From positions 1 through 64,000 of the forward strand of contig NZ_LKBT01000011.1 in NCBI RefSeq assembly GCF_002699985.1: DNA of 64,000 bases. The letters run 5' to 3'. The DNA is from Pseudomonas sp. ICMP 561 (GTDB taxonomy: Bacteria > Pseudomonadota > Gammaproteobacteria > Pseudomonadales > Pseudomonadaceae). A program made the position numbers and the translations under genes. Position 1 is the stretch's first letter, and each line of letters starts with the position of its first letter. Below the pieces are notes generated by a model that saw nothing but the letters and a program-made list of their open reading frames with translations, was not told the DNA's origin and did no database searches. This document shows, one piece after another, positions 19,598 through 28,136 of this stretch.

Positions 19598-20560
19598 CTA
19601 CTTCTTGCTGGCTTGCAGATCGGTGCTGCGTAGCGAAAGCGCCACTCGCTCAGCGGTACCGATGGGCACTTCACCGACCACCGTCACCAACACATCGCCT
19701 TTAGGTGTCGTCAATCGACGAGACACGGCCACCGTAGGACCAAGCTGGGTACGCGTATCAGTCACCGCAGCGCCACTGATTGGCTCTACGAAAACCGAAA
19801 ACCGGGCAATACCGTCGTCATACATCAGGTTACTGACCTGGACGCTGGTAGCCGGGTCTTTACGGACTGCACTGCTGCTGAGTTCAAAACCAGGCGGCAT
19901 CCACTCCAGATGCCAAGGTGCCGGATTTTTCGAAGCTTCAGGCCTGGACTTGGCGACGTCCACTGCTTTGCAATCAGCACTGGCTTGCAACGCATGATCA
20001 TCAGGGACGCTGGCAGTATCGAATTCGGTGAATTGAAAACGCTCCAGTAGTTGCCCTTTTTCGCTCAACAACAACGATTTGAGAGGCAAACCGGTTTCAT
20101 CATCGAGGTGTAGTTCGATGCCGTAGCGATGCTGATCTTTAGGGCTCAAGGCAATGATTTTTGCCGCACGGCCCGCCACACGAGAGGTACCGACAACTTT
20201 CATGTCGTACCAGGCAGAGAGCTTTTTAGCATCGTATGCATGAACTGCAGAATCGGGGACATTAGACACTCCAGCCTCGAGAGTGCCGCTGACGCATTGG
20301 GTTATCCCATCAACGCGCAACACTTCCTGAGCAGAACCGTCCAGTTGAAGCAGACGCTCACGAACCTTGCCATCGGTGACCCGATGCCAGATTCGGTGAG
20401 TGGAGAAACTACCGTTTCGTTCGTAAACGAAGGTACCTTGAAAGCTTTGCTGCTGCTCAGCCTGCGCAAGACGCTTTAGCGAATCTTGCGCTTCATCGGC
20501 GTGAGCGGGGAGGACAAGCCATCCACCAAGCAACAAAGGCAATAGAGGGATGGCGCGCAT
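19598..20560 (-). CDS. mucB: Periplasmic sigma-factor regulator MucB (RseB family)
   Basis: 320 residues with a signal peptide (LLPLLLGGWLVLPAHA) and the MucB/RseB fold beginning LKRLAQAEQQQSFQGTFVYERNG. MucB binds the periplasmic part of MucA and protects it from cleavage by AlgW, so it is a negative regulator of AlgU. It starts 8 bp after mucA, in the same operon. Confidence 0.97.
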   Translation of the reverse strand: MRAIPLLPLLLGGWLVLPAHADEAQDSLKRLAQAEQQQSFQGTFVYERNGSFSTHRIWHRVTDGKVRERLLQLDGSAQEVLRVDGITQCVSGTLEAGVSNVPDSAVHAYDAKKLSAWYDMKVVGTSRVAGRAAKIIALSPKDQHRYGIELHLDDETGLPLKSLLLSEKGQLLERFQFTEFDTASVPDDHALQASADCKAVDVAKSRPEASKNPAPWHLEWMPPGFELSSSAVRKDPATSVQVSNLMYDDGIARFSVFVEPISGAAVTDTRTQLGPTVAVSRRLTTPKGDVLVTVVGEVPIGTAERVALSLRSTDLQASKK

Positions 20561-20568
20561 GATCCTCC

Positions 20569-21159
20569 TTAACGGTTTTCCAGGCTTGCAGCACGTGCGT
20601 AAGGCAGAGCGCTTTCAGTGCCTTTCAACGCAGCTTGCTGAGCATGTTGACGCAAGTAACCTGGCAGACGCTGGTCCTGCCCGGACTGACCTTGCAAAAC
20701 ACCATTGACCATCGGGCCTTGCGCAGGCTCGCTGCTCTCAGTGTAGCCAGCCAGTACGGCCGGACCTTTCACTTGCGGTACAGACATGCTGGCAGGCTGT
20801 GGAGCCTGTTGTGCAAGCTGTGCACCGGCGATGTCGTCCTGATTGTACAAACGTACACCAGCCAATACCGCTACGGTAACCGACGCTGCAACTGCCAGAC
20901 GACCCAGGCTACGCCATGGACCACGAGCAGCTTTCAACGGGCTGACTTCATCGGCGATCGCGGCAGAAACTGCAGCCGTGATATCCAAGTGAGGGATCAA
21001 CAGCTCTTTGTGCATCGCTGCACGAGCAATTTGATAACGCGACCATGTGGCGCGTGTATCCGCATCGTCAATGGCATTCAGTACCCGACGTAATTCCAGT
21101 TCGTCCGCTTCGTTATCCATCACTGCGGACAGCGATTCCTGCAGGGCTTCACGACTCAT
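20569..21159 (-). CDS. mucA: Anti-sigma factor MucA
   Basis: 196 residues from ATG 21159 (MSREALQESLSAVMDNEAD); the longer frame upstream runs back into algU. The N-terminal AlgU-binding domain (LRRVLNAIDDADTRATWSRYQIARA) is followed by one TM helix (RLAVAASVTVAVLAGVRL) and a periplasmic domain ending PYARAASLENR. No truncating mutation is visible, so this strain is expected to be non-mucoid by this locus. Confidence 0.97.
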   Translation of the reverse strand: MSREALQESLSAVMDNEADELELRRVLNAIDDADTRATWSRYQIARAAMHKELLIPHLDITAAVSAAIADEVSPLKAARGPWRSLGRLAVAASVTVAVLAGVRLYNQDDIAGAQLAQQAPQPASMSVPQVKGPAVLAGYTESSEPAQGPMVNGVLQGQSGQDQRLPGYLRQHAQQAALKGTESALPYARAASLENR

Positions 21160-21190
21160 GGCGGTTCCTCTCTTGGCTATCGCCGCTGTC

Positions 21191-21772
21191 TCAGGATTCC
21201 TGCAACAACGGCTGCAGGGCTTTATCGATGGCTTCCCGAGCCCGGAAAATCCGAGAACGTACGGTACCCACCGGACATTGCATGACGCTGGCAATGTCTT
21301 CGTAACTCAGACCGTCGAACTCACGTAAAGTTAGGGCAGTACGTAAATCTTCCGGGAGAAGCTGGATAGTTCGATGGACAGTTCCCTCGATCTCATCCCT
21401 TAACAATGCACGCTCCGGCGACTCGATGTCCTTGAGGCCGTGATCGCCATCGTAGAACTCCGCGTCTTCAGACCTTACATCGCTATCAGGTGGTCGCCGA
21501 CCGCGCGACACCAGATAGTTCTTCGCCGTGTTAATGGCGATGCGGTACAGCCACGTATAAAAGGCGCTGTCACCGCGAAAGTTTCCGAGCGCACGATAAG
21601 CCTTGATAAAAGCCTCTTGCGCTACGTCTTGAGCTTCATGGGTGTCGTGCACGAAACGCACGATCAACCCGAGAATCTTGTGCTGATACTTCAGCACCAA
21701 CAGATCAAAAGCTCGCTTGTCGCCACGCTGAACGCGCTCGACCAGCTGCTGATCTTCTTCCTGGGTTAGCAT
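21191..21772 (-). CDS. algU: ECF sigma factor AlgU (RpoE/sigma-22)
   Basis: 193 residues from ATG 21772, with GAGGAG 7 nt upstream; a GTG two codons earlier is a poorer fit. Region 2 (YQHKILGLIVRFVHDTHEAQDVAQEAF) and region 4 (LREFDGLSYEDIASVMQCPVGTVRSRIF) are complete. AlgU directs envelope-stress, alginate and osmotic-stress genes and is held by MucA. It is transcribed away from nadB. Confidence 0.98.
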   Translation of the reverse strand: MLTQEEDQQLVERVQRGDKRAFDLLVLKYQHKILGLIVRFVHDTHEAQDVAQEAFIKAYRALGNFRGDSAFYTWLYRIAINTAKNYLVSRGRRPPDSDVRSEDAEFYDGDHGLKDIESPERALLRDEIEGTVHRTIQLLPEDLRTALTLREFDGLSYEDIASVMQCPVGTVRSRIFRAREAIDKALQPLLQES

Positions 21773-22017
21773 GAACACTCCTCATGAAGCTTGAAGGAGC
21801 GCTGTACCAGCCAGTCTGTCGGCTTGCATACATAGACTCGGGCATCTCGCAAAAGTTCTCCCCTCCAGGCAAGTTTCCTGTGGACGCTCAATGGTCCGCA
21901 CGGAAAAACGCAGCTCGAACCATGTCGGCTGCGCGAATAATCTAGTCGTCGAATTCGCTGGTGATAGCTTGATCAGCCCACTCAAAGCCGACGCCGTCCC
22001 TCTACAGGCAACCAGCT

Positions 22018-22054
22018 ATTGAACCCGAGTGATCATAAAAAGTTCCCGAAGTTC
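22018..22054 (-). promoter_or_regulatory. Candidate autoregulatory AlgU promoter(s)
   Basis: On the minus strand two overlapping GAACTT -35 elements (22049-22054 and 22040-22045) are followed after 16 and 17 bp by TCACT (22028-22032) and TCAAT (22018-22022). The AlgU/RpoE consensus is GAACTT-N16/17-TCTGA, so the -35 boxes are perfect and the -10 boxes only partial. They lie about 250 bp upstream of algU, where autoregulated promoters are known in Pseudomonas. Confidence 0.5.
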
Positions 22055-22234
22055 GATAGCAGTTGTGAGACCAATAACACTCCGTACGTAGGAAGATAGC
22101 CGCAGCATTCAGCAATCTACGACCCAACTGACGCTAAACGGTATGCATTCAGACACGGACTGGAGCACAATCCGGGCCCTTCATAGTTCCACATTGCCAT
22201 AAAGGCGCGGCTATTGTGCCGCTACACCCTTACT

Positions 22235-22240
22235 TATACT
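22235..22240 (+). promoter_or_regulatory. Possible -10 element for nadB
   Basis: TATACT 28 bp upstream of the nadB ATG, with an ATTGTG-like -35 about 16 bp before it. Short motif match only. Confidence 0.3.
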
Positions 22241-22267
22241 AGTGGCCGCAGCGTGCGGAATTCATAG

Positions 22268-23875
22268 ATGAGCAAACATTTTCAACACGACGTACTAGTG
22301 ATCGGCAGCGGCGCAGCAGGCTTGAGCCTCGCACTGACATTACCTGCTCATTTACGCATCGCGGTTCTGAGCAAGGGTGAGCTGGCCAATGGCTCTACGT
22401 TCTGGGCTCAGGGCGGCGTTGCGGCAGTTCTCGATCAAAGCGACACGGTGCAATCCCATGTAGAGGACACGCTCGATGCAGGCGGCGGACTGTGCAATGA
22501 AGACGCGGTGCGTTTTACCGTCGAACACAGTCGCGAAGCGATTCAGTGGCTTATCGATCAAGGCGTCCCCTTCACTCGCGAAGACCATTCGAGCCCTGAA
22601 GACACCGGCTTCGAATTCCATCTGACCCGTGAGGGTGGTCACAGTCATCGGCGCATCATTCACGCGGCAGATGCCACTGGCGCAGCAATTTTCACGACAT
22701 TGCTGGAGCAGGCCAGATCACGACCCAATATCGAATTACTCGAACAAAGGGTCGCCATCGACCTGATCACTGAACGCCGCCTTGGCCTGGACGGACAACG
22801 CTGCCTCGGCGCCTATGTACTCAATCGCAGCAGCGGCGAAGTCGACACTTATGGTGCACGCTTCACTGTCCTGGCCTCCGGCGGCGCAGCCAAAGTCTAC
22901 CTCTACACCAGTAACCCGGATGGCGCGTGCGGTGATGGTATCGCCATGGCCTGGCGGTCTGGTTGCCGGGTAGCCAATCTGGAATTCAACCAGTTTCACC
23001 CTACCTGCCTCTATCACCCGCAGGCCAAAAGCTTCCTGGTAACTGAAGCGCTACGTGGTGAAGGCGCCCACCTCAAACTGCCCAACGGCGAACGCTTCAT
23101 GCAACGCTTCGATCCCCGTGCCGAACTGGCCCCTCGAGACATCGTCGCCCGCGCCATCGACCACGAGATGAAGCGCCTTGGCATCGATTGCGTCTATCTG
23201 GACATCAGCCATAAGCCTGAAGCCTTCATCAAGGGTCATTTCCCGACGGTCTATGAACGTTGCCTGGAGTTCGCCATCGACATCACCCGCCAGCCGATCC
23301 CGGTGGTACCCGCCGCGCATTACACCTGTGGCGGCGTGATTGTGGATTATCGCGGTCGTACCGACGTACCCAACCTGTACGCGATTGGCGAAACCAGTTG
23401 CACGGGTTTGCACGGTGCCAATCGCATGGCAAGTAACTCGCTGCTTGAGTGCTTCGTCTACGCCCGCTCGGCGGCGGCAGACATTCTCGAACAACTGCCG
23501 CAGATCCCGGACGTTGCGCCTTTGCCGATGTGGGATGCCAGCCAGGTGACCGACTCCGACGAAGACGTGATCATCGCTCACAACTGGGATGAGCTGCGGC
23601 GCTTCATGTGGGACTACGTGGGGATCGTAAGAACCAACAAGCGTTTGCAGCGCGCTCAACACCGAGTGCGCCTGCTGCTTGATGAAATCGATGAGTTCTA
23701 CAGCAACTACAAAGTCAGCAGAGACCTTATCGAACTGAGGAATCTTGCACAGGTCGCCGAACTGATGATCAGGTCAGCCATGGAGCGCAAAGAGTCTCGC
23801 GGCCTCCATTACACGCTGGACTATCCAGACATGCTGCCAAAGGCGAAGGATACGATCCTTACACCAAAAAAATGA
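22268..23875 (+). CDS. nadB: L-aspartate oxidase, with a replaced 3' end
   Basis: 535 residues. FAD-binding motif [17 protein letters not shown] near the N-terminus, substrate-site segments [14 protein letters not shown] ([11 protein letters not shown]) and [11 protein letters not shown], and [17 protein letters not shown] near the FAD. It oxidises aspartate to iminoaspartate, the first step of NAD synthesis. The last about 50 codons exist a second time at 27152-27319 with about 80-85% nucleotide identity; the copy attached to this gene ends DTILTPKK while the distal copy ends [11 protein letters not shown], the usual Pseudomonas ending. The current 3' end is therefore probably foreign and came with the insert. 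Confidence 0.96.
   Translation: MSKHFQHDVLVIGSGAAGLSLALTLPAHLRIAVLSKGELANGSTFWAQGGVAAVLDQSDTVQSHVEDTLDAGGGLCNEDAVRFTVEHSREAIQWLIDQGVPFTREDHSSPEDTGFEFHLTREGGHSHRRIIHAADATGAAIFTTLLEQARSRPNIELLEQRVAIDLITERRLGLDGQRCLGAYVLNRSSGEVDTYGARFTVLASGGAAKVYLYTSNPDGACGDGIAMAWRSGCRVANLEFNQFHPTCLYHPQAKSFLVTEALRGEGAHLKLPNGERFMQRFDPRAELAPRDIVARAIDHEMKRLGIDCVYLDISHKPEAFIKGHFPTVYERCLEFAIDITRQPIPVVPAAHYTCGGVIVDYRGRTDVPNLYAIGETSCTGLHGANRMASNSLLECFVYARSAAADILEQLPQIPDVAPLPMWDASQVTDSDEDVIIAHNWDELRRFMWDYVGIVRTNKRLQRAQHRVRLLLDEIDEFYSNYKVSRDLIELRNLAQVAELMIRSAMERKESRGLHYTLDYPDMLPKAKDTILTPKK
23762..23783 (+). repeat. Left direct repeat of the nadB insert (candidate att core)
   Basis: A 22-bp block identical to 27197-27218, inside longer homology (about 23713-23860 versus 27149-27300). 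It contains the small inverted repeat CTGATGATCAG. The two cores are 3,435 bp apart. Confidence 0.8.
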
Positions 23876-24192
23876 GGCACGCAGAAGCTCCTGCCGTACA
23901 CCGCTCGATCGCCTTTAAAAAGTTCGGCGCTCAGTTTTCTCAGCCTCTAGAGTCCTTATAGTACGCCTGCGATGCCCCTTATCGCGATCGCTCCTGAGCG
24001 GACCTCTGCAAGGGCATACAGGGGAAACTAGGTGAGTAAAGTCGATGAGGTAGTCGCTTAGATTTTTCCGTCAGATATCCGCAGCCCCCCCTTGGGGCAC
24101 TCATTTCAACAGCCAGAGTTCATATGCAGCATATAATTGAATCCTAAGCTTGTACTTATAGAATGCGATAACGGCAGCCTTCAGCAGGGGCA
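23876..24192. other. Gene-free left part of the nadB insert
   Basis: About 317 bp between the nadB stop and the end of the convergent unknown gene. No gene, tRNA or integrase fragment is recognisable; a nine-codon frame starting GTG 24032 is too short to call. Confidence 0.5.
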
Positions 24193-25149
24193 CTATATTT
24201 TGGACGAAAGCTCTAATACACCCTGCGTAATCAACGTCTTTTTTCCATCTCGTGCAGTGGATCCCATTATCACAAGGGAGTCAGTCAGCCAGCCAACCAG
24301 AAATCCACACACCCGAACAGCCCGCGTTAACTCATGATCAGCTCCCGCCGATGGAGAGAATATTGTTCCACCAAGGGCATTGACCTTAAAGCTGCTTCGA
24401 AGCTCAGCCCTGTCGACACTCGAAGGGTCAAAGGGATACCAAGCGCCGTGCTCAAATCTATAGTTGACCGCGTTTCTCACATCAGAAAGCCATCCTCCAC
24501 CTTCACGAAGAAACTCTCTTTCAAGAGATTCAACTTCTCGTATAGCTTTAGCGATATCCACCTTTGGAGCAGGACTTAGCTTGATCTGCGCCTTGAGATC
24601 CTTCAAGTACTCCAGAAAAACAAGCCAAAGCTGCACATGAACTCCTTTGCCAGGAGCAATACTCAGCCTAAAACTACTTGGCGGACCTGCATTAATTTTC
24701 AAATGAAACACCCCACCACTCAACTTATCTTTCGTAGTATTCCCGCCAACACTGTAAAGCCCCGCAAGTGTATTAATCGAAGTGCAATCTATTGCGCCGA
24801 GATTGGTGCATGCATGTCCACTCAGACGCATAAGCGCATTCGCCGCGTAGTAAGCTGAATAATAATATCGTACCAACTGCCATGCACTGGATCTCTTATC
24901 TGCAGTATTATTTTCTATATGGATCGCACTACTCATCGCAGCTATGGAGAGCTTGATCACTTCACTAGCAAAATAATCAGACAGATGTTCCGTGCTATAT
25001 ATTTCTCCGACAAGCTTTTTGTTCGTCATTCCAGCTTGCGGTATCCAACTCCCATGAGCAAGCCAATTCCTTATAGGCTCATCTATTTTAAGCTTAGGCG
25101 CCAAAATACCTTTCAGCCACGTCTCTCTAGATCTTATCGTCAAGGTCAT
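24193..25149 (-). CDS. Unknown protein, partner of the DGQHR protein; possibly HEPN-like
   Basis: 318 residues, not recognised with certainty. The ATG at 25149 directly follows the TAA of the DGQHR gene with no intervening base, implying translational coupling. Visible features are a helical segment with LVRYYYSAYYAANALMRL (about 92-109), reminiscent of the core helix of HEPN-type and YaaC-like proteins, and DVRNAVNYRFEHGAWYPF (about 223-240), where Arg225 and His234 could act like the Rx4-6H RNase motif although the spacing is longer. No signal peptide or TM is evident. AT-rich and codon-poor compared with flanking genes. HEPN assignment is an inference. Confidence 0.7.
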   Translation of the reverse strand: MTLTIRSRETWLKGILAPKLKIDEPIRNWLAHGSWIPQAGMTNKKLVGEIYSTEHLSDYFASEVIKLSIAAMSSAIHIENNTADKRSSAWQLVRYYYSAYYAANALMRLSGHACTNLGAIDCTSINTLAGLYSVGGNTTKDKLSGGVFHLKINAGPPSSFRLSIAPGKGVHVQLWLVFLEYLKDLKAQIKLSPAPKVDIAKAIREVESLEREFLREGGGWLSDVRNAVNYRFEHGAWYPFDPSSVDRAELRSSFKVNALGGTIFSPSAGADHELTRAVRVCGFLVGWLTDSLVIMGSTARDGKKTLITQGVLELSSKI

Positions 25150-26205
25150 TTATAGTGACAGCCCTGCTCGCATCTTTTTCTTAAGATCAATAGCAAACTC
25201 TGTCAAAGATGATCTCGGAGAAGTAAAGTTGGTTGAGGCCATTGTGAAAATAGGAGAAATCACATCATAAAAATTATCAGCCGTATATTTCGCCCGATGT
25301 CTATCCTGTACTCGCTGCACCACATCTGGAAATATTTCACAAAACGCCCGAAAAGTAGTTTTTTTCGCAATGGCTTTTTCAGCGCCCTTGTTAATTAGAC
25401 CACTCATTACCGCATGGAAATAAGGATTCCAAATAGAATACATATAACCAGCATCCTTCCCAGAGAAATATCCAAGGTGTTGCCTGAGCCCAGCATTGAA
25501 TGTAACGCGGTCTATTTTTTGAGCTGATTTCTTTGTACTACTTGTCAGACCGAGCAGTGCGCTTTTTGAGTCCTCGTGAAAAAGATCGAAGACCCTCCCA
25601 AGAATCGCCTCGATATCTGTCTCGTCGCGCGCGAGGCTTTTGATAGCAAGAAGCAACTCTTTAGGTACAGGTCTTTGCTTTGTATTTATATCAATAAAAA
25701 GCTTTGCCTCTTCCTCTTTGCTTAAATTATCATAAATCACGACTGGCACTCGAATTGCTGTTTTCGCCATAGAAAACCCAAATACGCGATGCTGCCCGTC
25801 GATTATGAGAAAAGAGTGAGGCCCAAAATTAAATGCGGCGGTTTTTGAACGATCCACGCTTCTGAAGTTTGAGTCTCTCTGCGCCGAAAGAACCACCGAA
25901 CTTGGTATACTCCCACCTTTATCGACATACTCTGCAATATCTTGCGCTCTTTTTAAATCCAGCACGCGCTGAAATCCTGACTGGGAGCTTTCATCTTTTG
26001 TTGTTGCGAACGCACACGCAGCAAGCACATTAGAAGGCATAGATAGCGTATAGAATCGATGTTCCCCCTGCCTGACTAAACCTATGGAGTACCTAACCTC
26101 CTCCCCAGCCTTTGGCAGTTCATCAATACCGATATTTGATTTATCTAAGTTAGTGATAGAAGGAGCTATTTTCCGAGCCATATTTTTTACTTTCGAGAAT
26201 GTCAT
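25150..26205 (-). CDS. DGQHR-domain (DndB-like) protein
   Basis: 351 residues; a start eight codons later (ATG 26181) is also possible because neither has a strong Shine-Dalgarno. The DGQHR signature lies at 136-140 (SFLIIDGQHRVFGF), followed by FIDINTKQRPVPKELLL, the second conserved block of this ParB/DndB-related superfamily. In DNA phosphorothioation systems DndB is a regulator, and DpdB in deazapurine systems has the same motif, but dndCDE or dpd genes are absent here. It is first in a two-gene AT-rich operon inside the nadB insert. A defence-related nucleic-acid role is plausible but unproven. Confidence 0.85.
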   Translation of the reverse strand: MTFSKVKNMARKIAPSITNLDKSNIGIDELPKAGEEVRYSIGLVRQGEHRFYTLSMPSNVLAACAFATTKDESSQSGFQRVLDLKRAQDIAEYVDKGGSIPSSVVLSAQRDSNFRSVDRSKTAAFNFGPHSFLIIDGQHRVFGFSMAKTAIRVPVVIYDNLSKEEEAKLFIDINTKQRPVPKELLLAIKSLARDETDIEAILGRVFDLFHEDSKSALLGLTSSTKKSAQKIDRVTFNAGLRQHLGYFSGKDAGYMYSIWNPYFHAVMSGLINKGAEKAIAKKTTFRAFCEIFPDVVQRVQDRHRAKYTADNFYDVISPIFTMASTNFTSPRSSLTEFAIDLKKKMRAGLSL

Positions 26206-27133
26206 TAGTGACTGATATTACAATGCCCAGCGAATGCTGTCGATCGGATATCTCAGCAATCTCAAGCGGACACGATCAGTGAGCACGACCGTGGCACGCA
26301 GTTAAGGGCAGAGGACCAACGATTGACCTGAACGGTACCGCCAAGCTTGGAGGCCCAACCAATAACGAACCTAGACTGAAAGGTACTCTAGGGCAGCGCC
26401 ATTATCGTGAGCGACGGCAAGAAGAACGTGACAAAATCGATCCATGCATTCACATAAGTATTCACCCCACGCGAAACCTAATAAATTGAAAAGCTTATTT
26501 AAATCAAACCAAGTGAACTCAGGAGCTCTTCCAAAAGTCAACTTTAAAGCGTAAAACATGAGCATTCACAAACTATGCAGCATCTTCACAACCACAAAAA
26601 ATAGGAGAAAAAAGAGATTGAGTCAAAGACATCACAGGCAGATCTCGGGGTATCTTTCACGGATTTCTCGACGGCCGTTATATATCCCTGAGCATCCAGA
26701 CCTTCAATGACGGACAAAAAACTCATTCGAGATCGCCCTTGAGGGTGACTGAGAGAAAACGCGAGCATGAAAGCGGAAATGATCACAAGACTCACGCCTA
26801 CTTCGAAGTAGCTTAAAGATCATTTCTGATGACGAGATCAACGACTGATACATAGCAGTGATAAAAGATATTCATTAAGAGTCTTTGAGTTAAGCCCCCA
26901 CGAGCATCGAGTCATACACGGTGGACCTCAGGCCCGTGTAAGGTTGCCTCAGCGGTTCCCAGTGAAAGGCATAGGTTACAGGGGAACAGGATCAAATGTT
27001 CTCTTCTTTCTAATGGAGCCAGACGTAAGGTCTACTTTACCAGGGAAAATTGAGAGCTGACGATCAAGTCGCTCTTGGCTCTCGGTGCTCCCTGGTCAAA
27101 AGGTAGGATCTGCGCGGGGTGTAGTCCGTAGCC
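26206..27133. other. AT-rich region without convincing genes
   Basis: About 930 bp from the DGQHR start to the nadB remnant. Two short minus-strand frames (26371-26565, 64 codons; 26586-26795, 69 codons) have no recognisable domain and no clear ribosome-binding sites. The base composition matches the two-gene insert rather than the chromosome. It should contain the promoter of the DGQHR operon. Confidence 0.5.
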
Positions 27134-27151
27134 ATGGTGAGTTCTTCTGTC

Positions 27152-27319
27152 AAAAGAGACCTCATTGAGTTGCGCAACCTAGCGCAGGTCGCCGAGCTGA
27201 TGATCAGGTCAGCCATGGCGCGCAAGGAGTCTCGCGGCTTGCACTACACGCTGGATTACCCGGACATGCTGCCCGAGGCGCTTGACACTATTCTGGTGCC
27301 GCCCACCTACGTCGACTGA
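27152..27319 (+). pseudogene. nadB: Displaced original 3' end of nadB
   Basis: Encodes [20 protein letters not shown] and on to [11 protein letters not shown], matching the NadB C-terminus with a single substitution over its first 40 residues and ending as normal Pseudomonas NadB does. Its stop lies 32 bp inside the convergent ygfX gene, the native nadB-ygfX junction. It has no start of its own and is a leftover of the integration. Confidence 0.9.
27197..27218 (+). repeat. Right direct repeat of the nadB insert (candidate att core)
   Basis: Identical over 22 bp to 23762-23783, within the displaced nadB 3' end. Confidence 0.8.
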
Positions 27320-27755
27320 ATTTCAGTCGTAGCCGCAGGCGCCGGTGAATATCCGGCTCCATTGCGTCACGAGGTATGCACAGACCGCGCGTCATCCGCC
27401 ATCTGCTGCGACTTTCATCCGCAAGGCGAAAGCGCAGCACGACGATCAGAGGCAGCGCCATGCTGTCGCGGCACAACTGCACGGATTGCCAGCCATTGCG
27501 CTGATTCCACAACTGCCAGCCTTCAGCATTGCGCCGCAGCCCGGTAAAGGCAGTGGCGCTACTCAGCAGAATTGAGCCGGATAACACATAAATGCCATGG
27601 GCTACACACAGCATCAGGCCTAGCGCCAACGCCCAGCCTGGCACGGCGAGCATATAAAGAGCGATCAGCGCCAGTAGTTGAGCAATGCCATACGCCACCA
27701 ACAGTGCACGCGAGGCACGCCAGTGGCATTCAAAACGGTCACTTTGGCTGGACAC
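27288..27755 (-). CDS. ygfX: YgfX-family membrane protein (DUF1434, CptA-like)
   Basis: 155 residues with two closely spaced TM helices ([20 protein letters not shown] and [18 protein letters not shown]) and a basic C-terminal half. YgfX partners SdhE in many gamma-proteobacteria and has been described as a toxin-like inhibitor of cell-division and cytoskeletal proteins. Its start overlaps the end of sdhE by 17 bp. Its 3' end overlaps the nadB remnant. Confidence 0.85.
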   Translation of the reverse strand: MSSQSDRFECHWRASRALLVAYGIAQLLALIALYMLAVPGWALALGLMLCVAHGIYVLSGSILLSSATAFTGLRRNAEGWQLWNQRNGWQSVQLCRDSMALPLIVVLRFRLADESRSRWRMTRGLCIPRDAMEPDIHRRLRLRLKFSRRRWAAPE

Positions 27756-27993
27756 GATCCAGAATCATGCGAACCATGCGCTGCAACTCTGCATCTTCGG
27801 ATTCGCCACGCTGCATGAACCAGCCAAACATGTCCTGGTCTTCGCAAGTCAGCAGGCGGCGATACAGATCGCGGTCGACATCATTGAGCGTCGGGTAAAC
27901 TTCCCGGACAAACGGTACCAGCAGCACATCCAGTTCAAGCATGCCGCGGCGGCTGTGCCAGTAAAGGCGGTTGAGTTCGACGTCTTCGACCAT
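27739..27993 (-). CDS. sdhE: FAD assembly factor SdhE
   Basis: 84 residues from ATG 27993 ([21 protein letters not shown]), with GAGGAGCG upstream. The RGxxE motif (RRGMLELD) needed for flavinylation is present. SdhE attaches FAD covalently to succinate dehydrogenase and fumarate reductase. A longer frame upstream lacks conservation. Adjacent to ygfX and divergent from ygfZ, the usual order. Confidence 0.95.
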   Translation of the reverse strand: MVEDVELNRLYWHSRRGMLELDVLLVPFVREVYPTLNDVDRDLYRRLLTCEDQDMFGWFMQRGESEDAELQRMVRMILDRVQPK

Positions 27994-28136
27994 GGAGCGC
28001 TCCTCAAAATAGGCGGCGAGTATACAACCGCAGGCCACATGAGCGAACCTCGCAATGGTCGCAGTAGTTTTCATGTACCTATTCTCCGGACTCGGCACTA
28101 TCATGTGCCCCAGACTTTTTTCCGTTGCGATGACTC

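Noticed and set aside
24137..24337. 66-codon plus-strand frame at the left end of the nadB insert
   Set aside because: Mostly antisense to the 3' end of the partner gene and without a convincing start signal.
27134..27319. Independent small gene after the island
   Set aside because: The amino-acid sequence from residue 7 on is the NadB C-terminus; it is the displaced gene end and not a separate gene.
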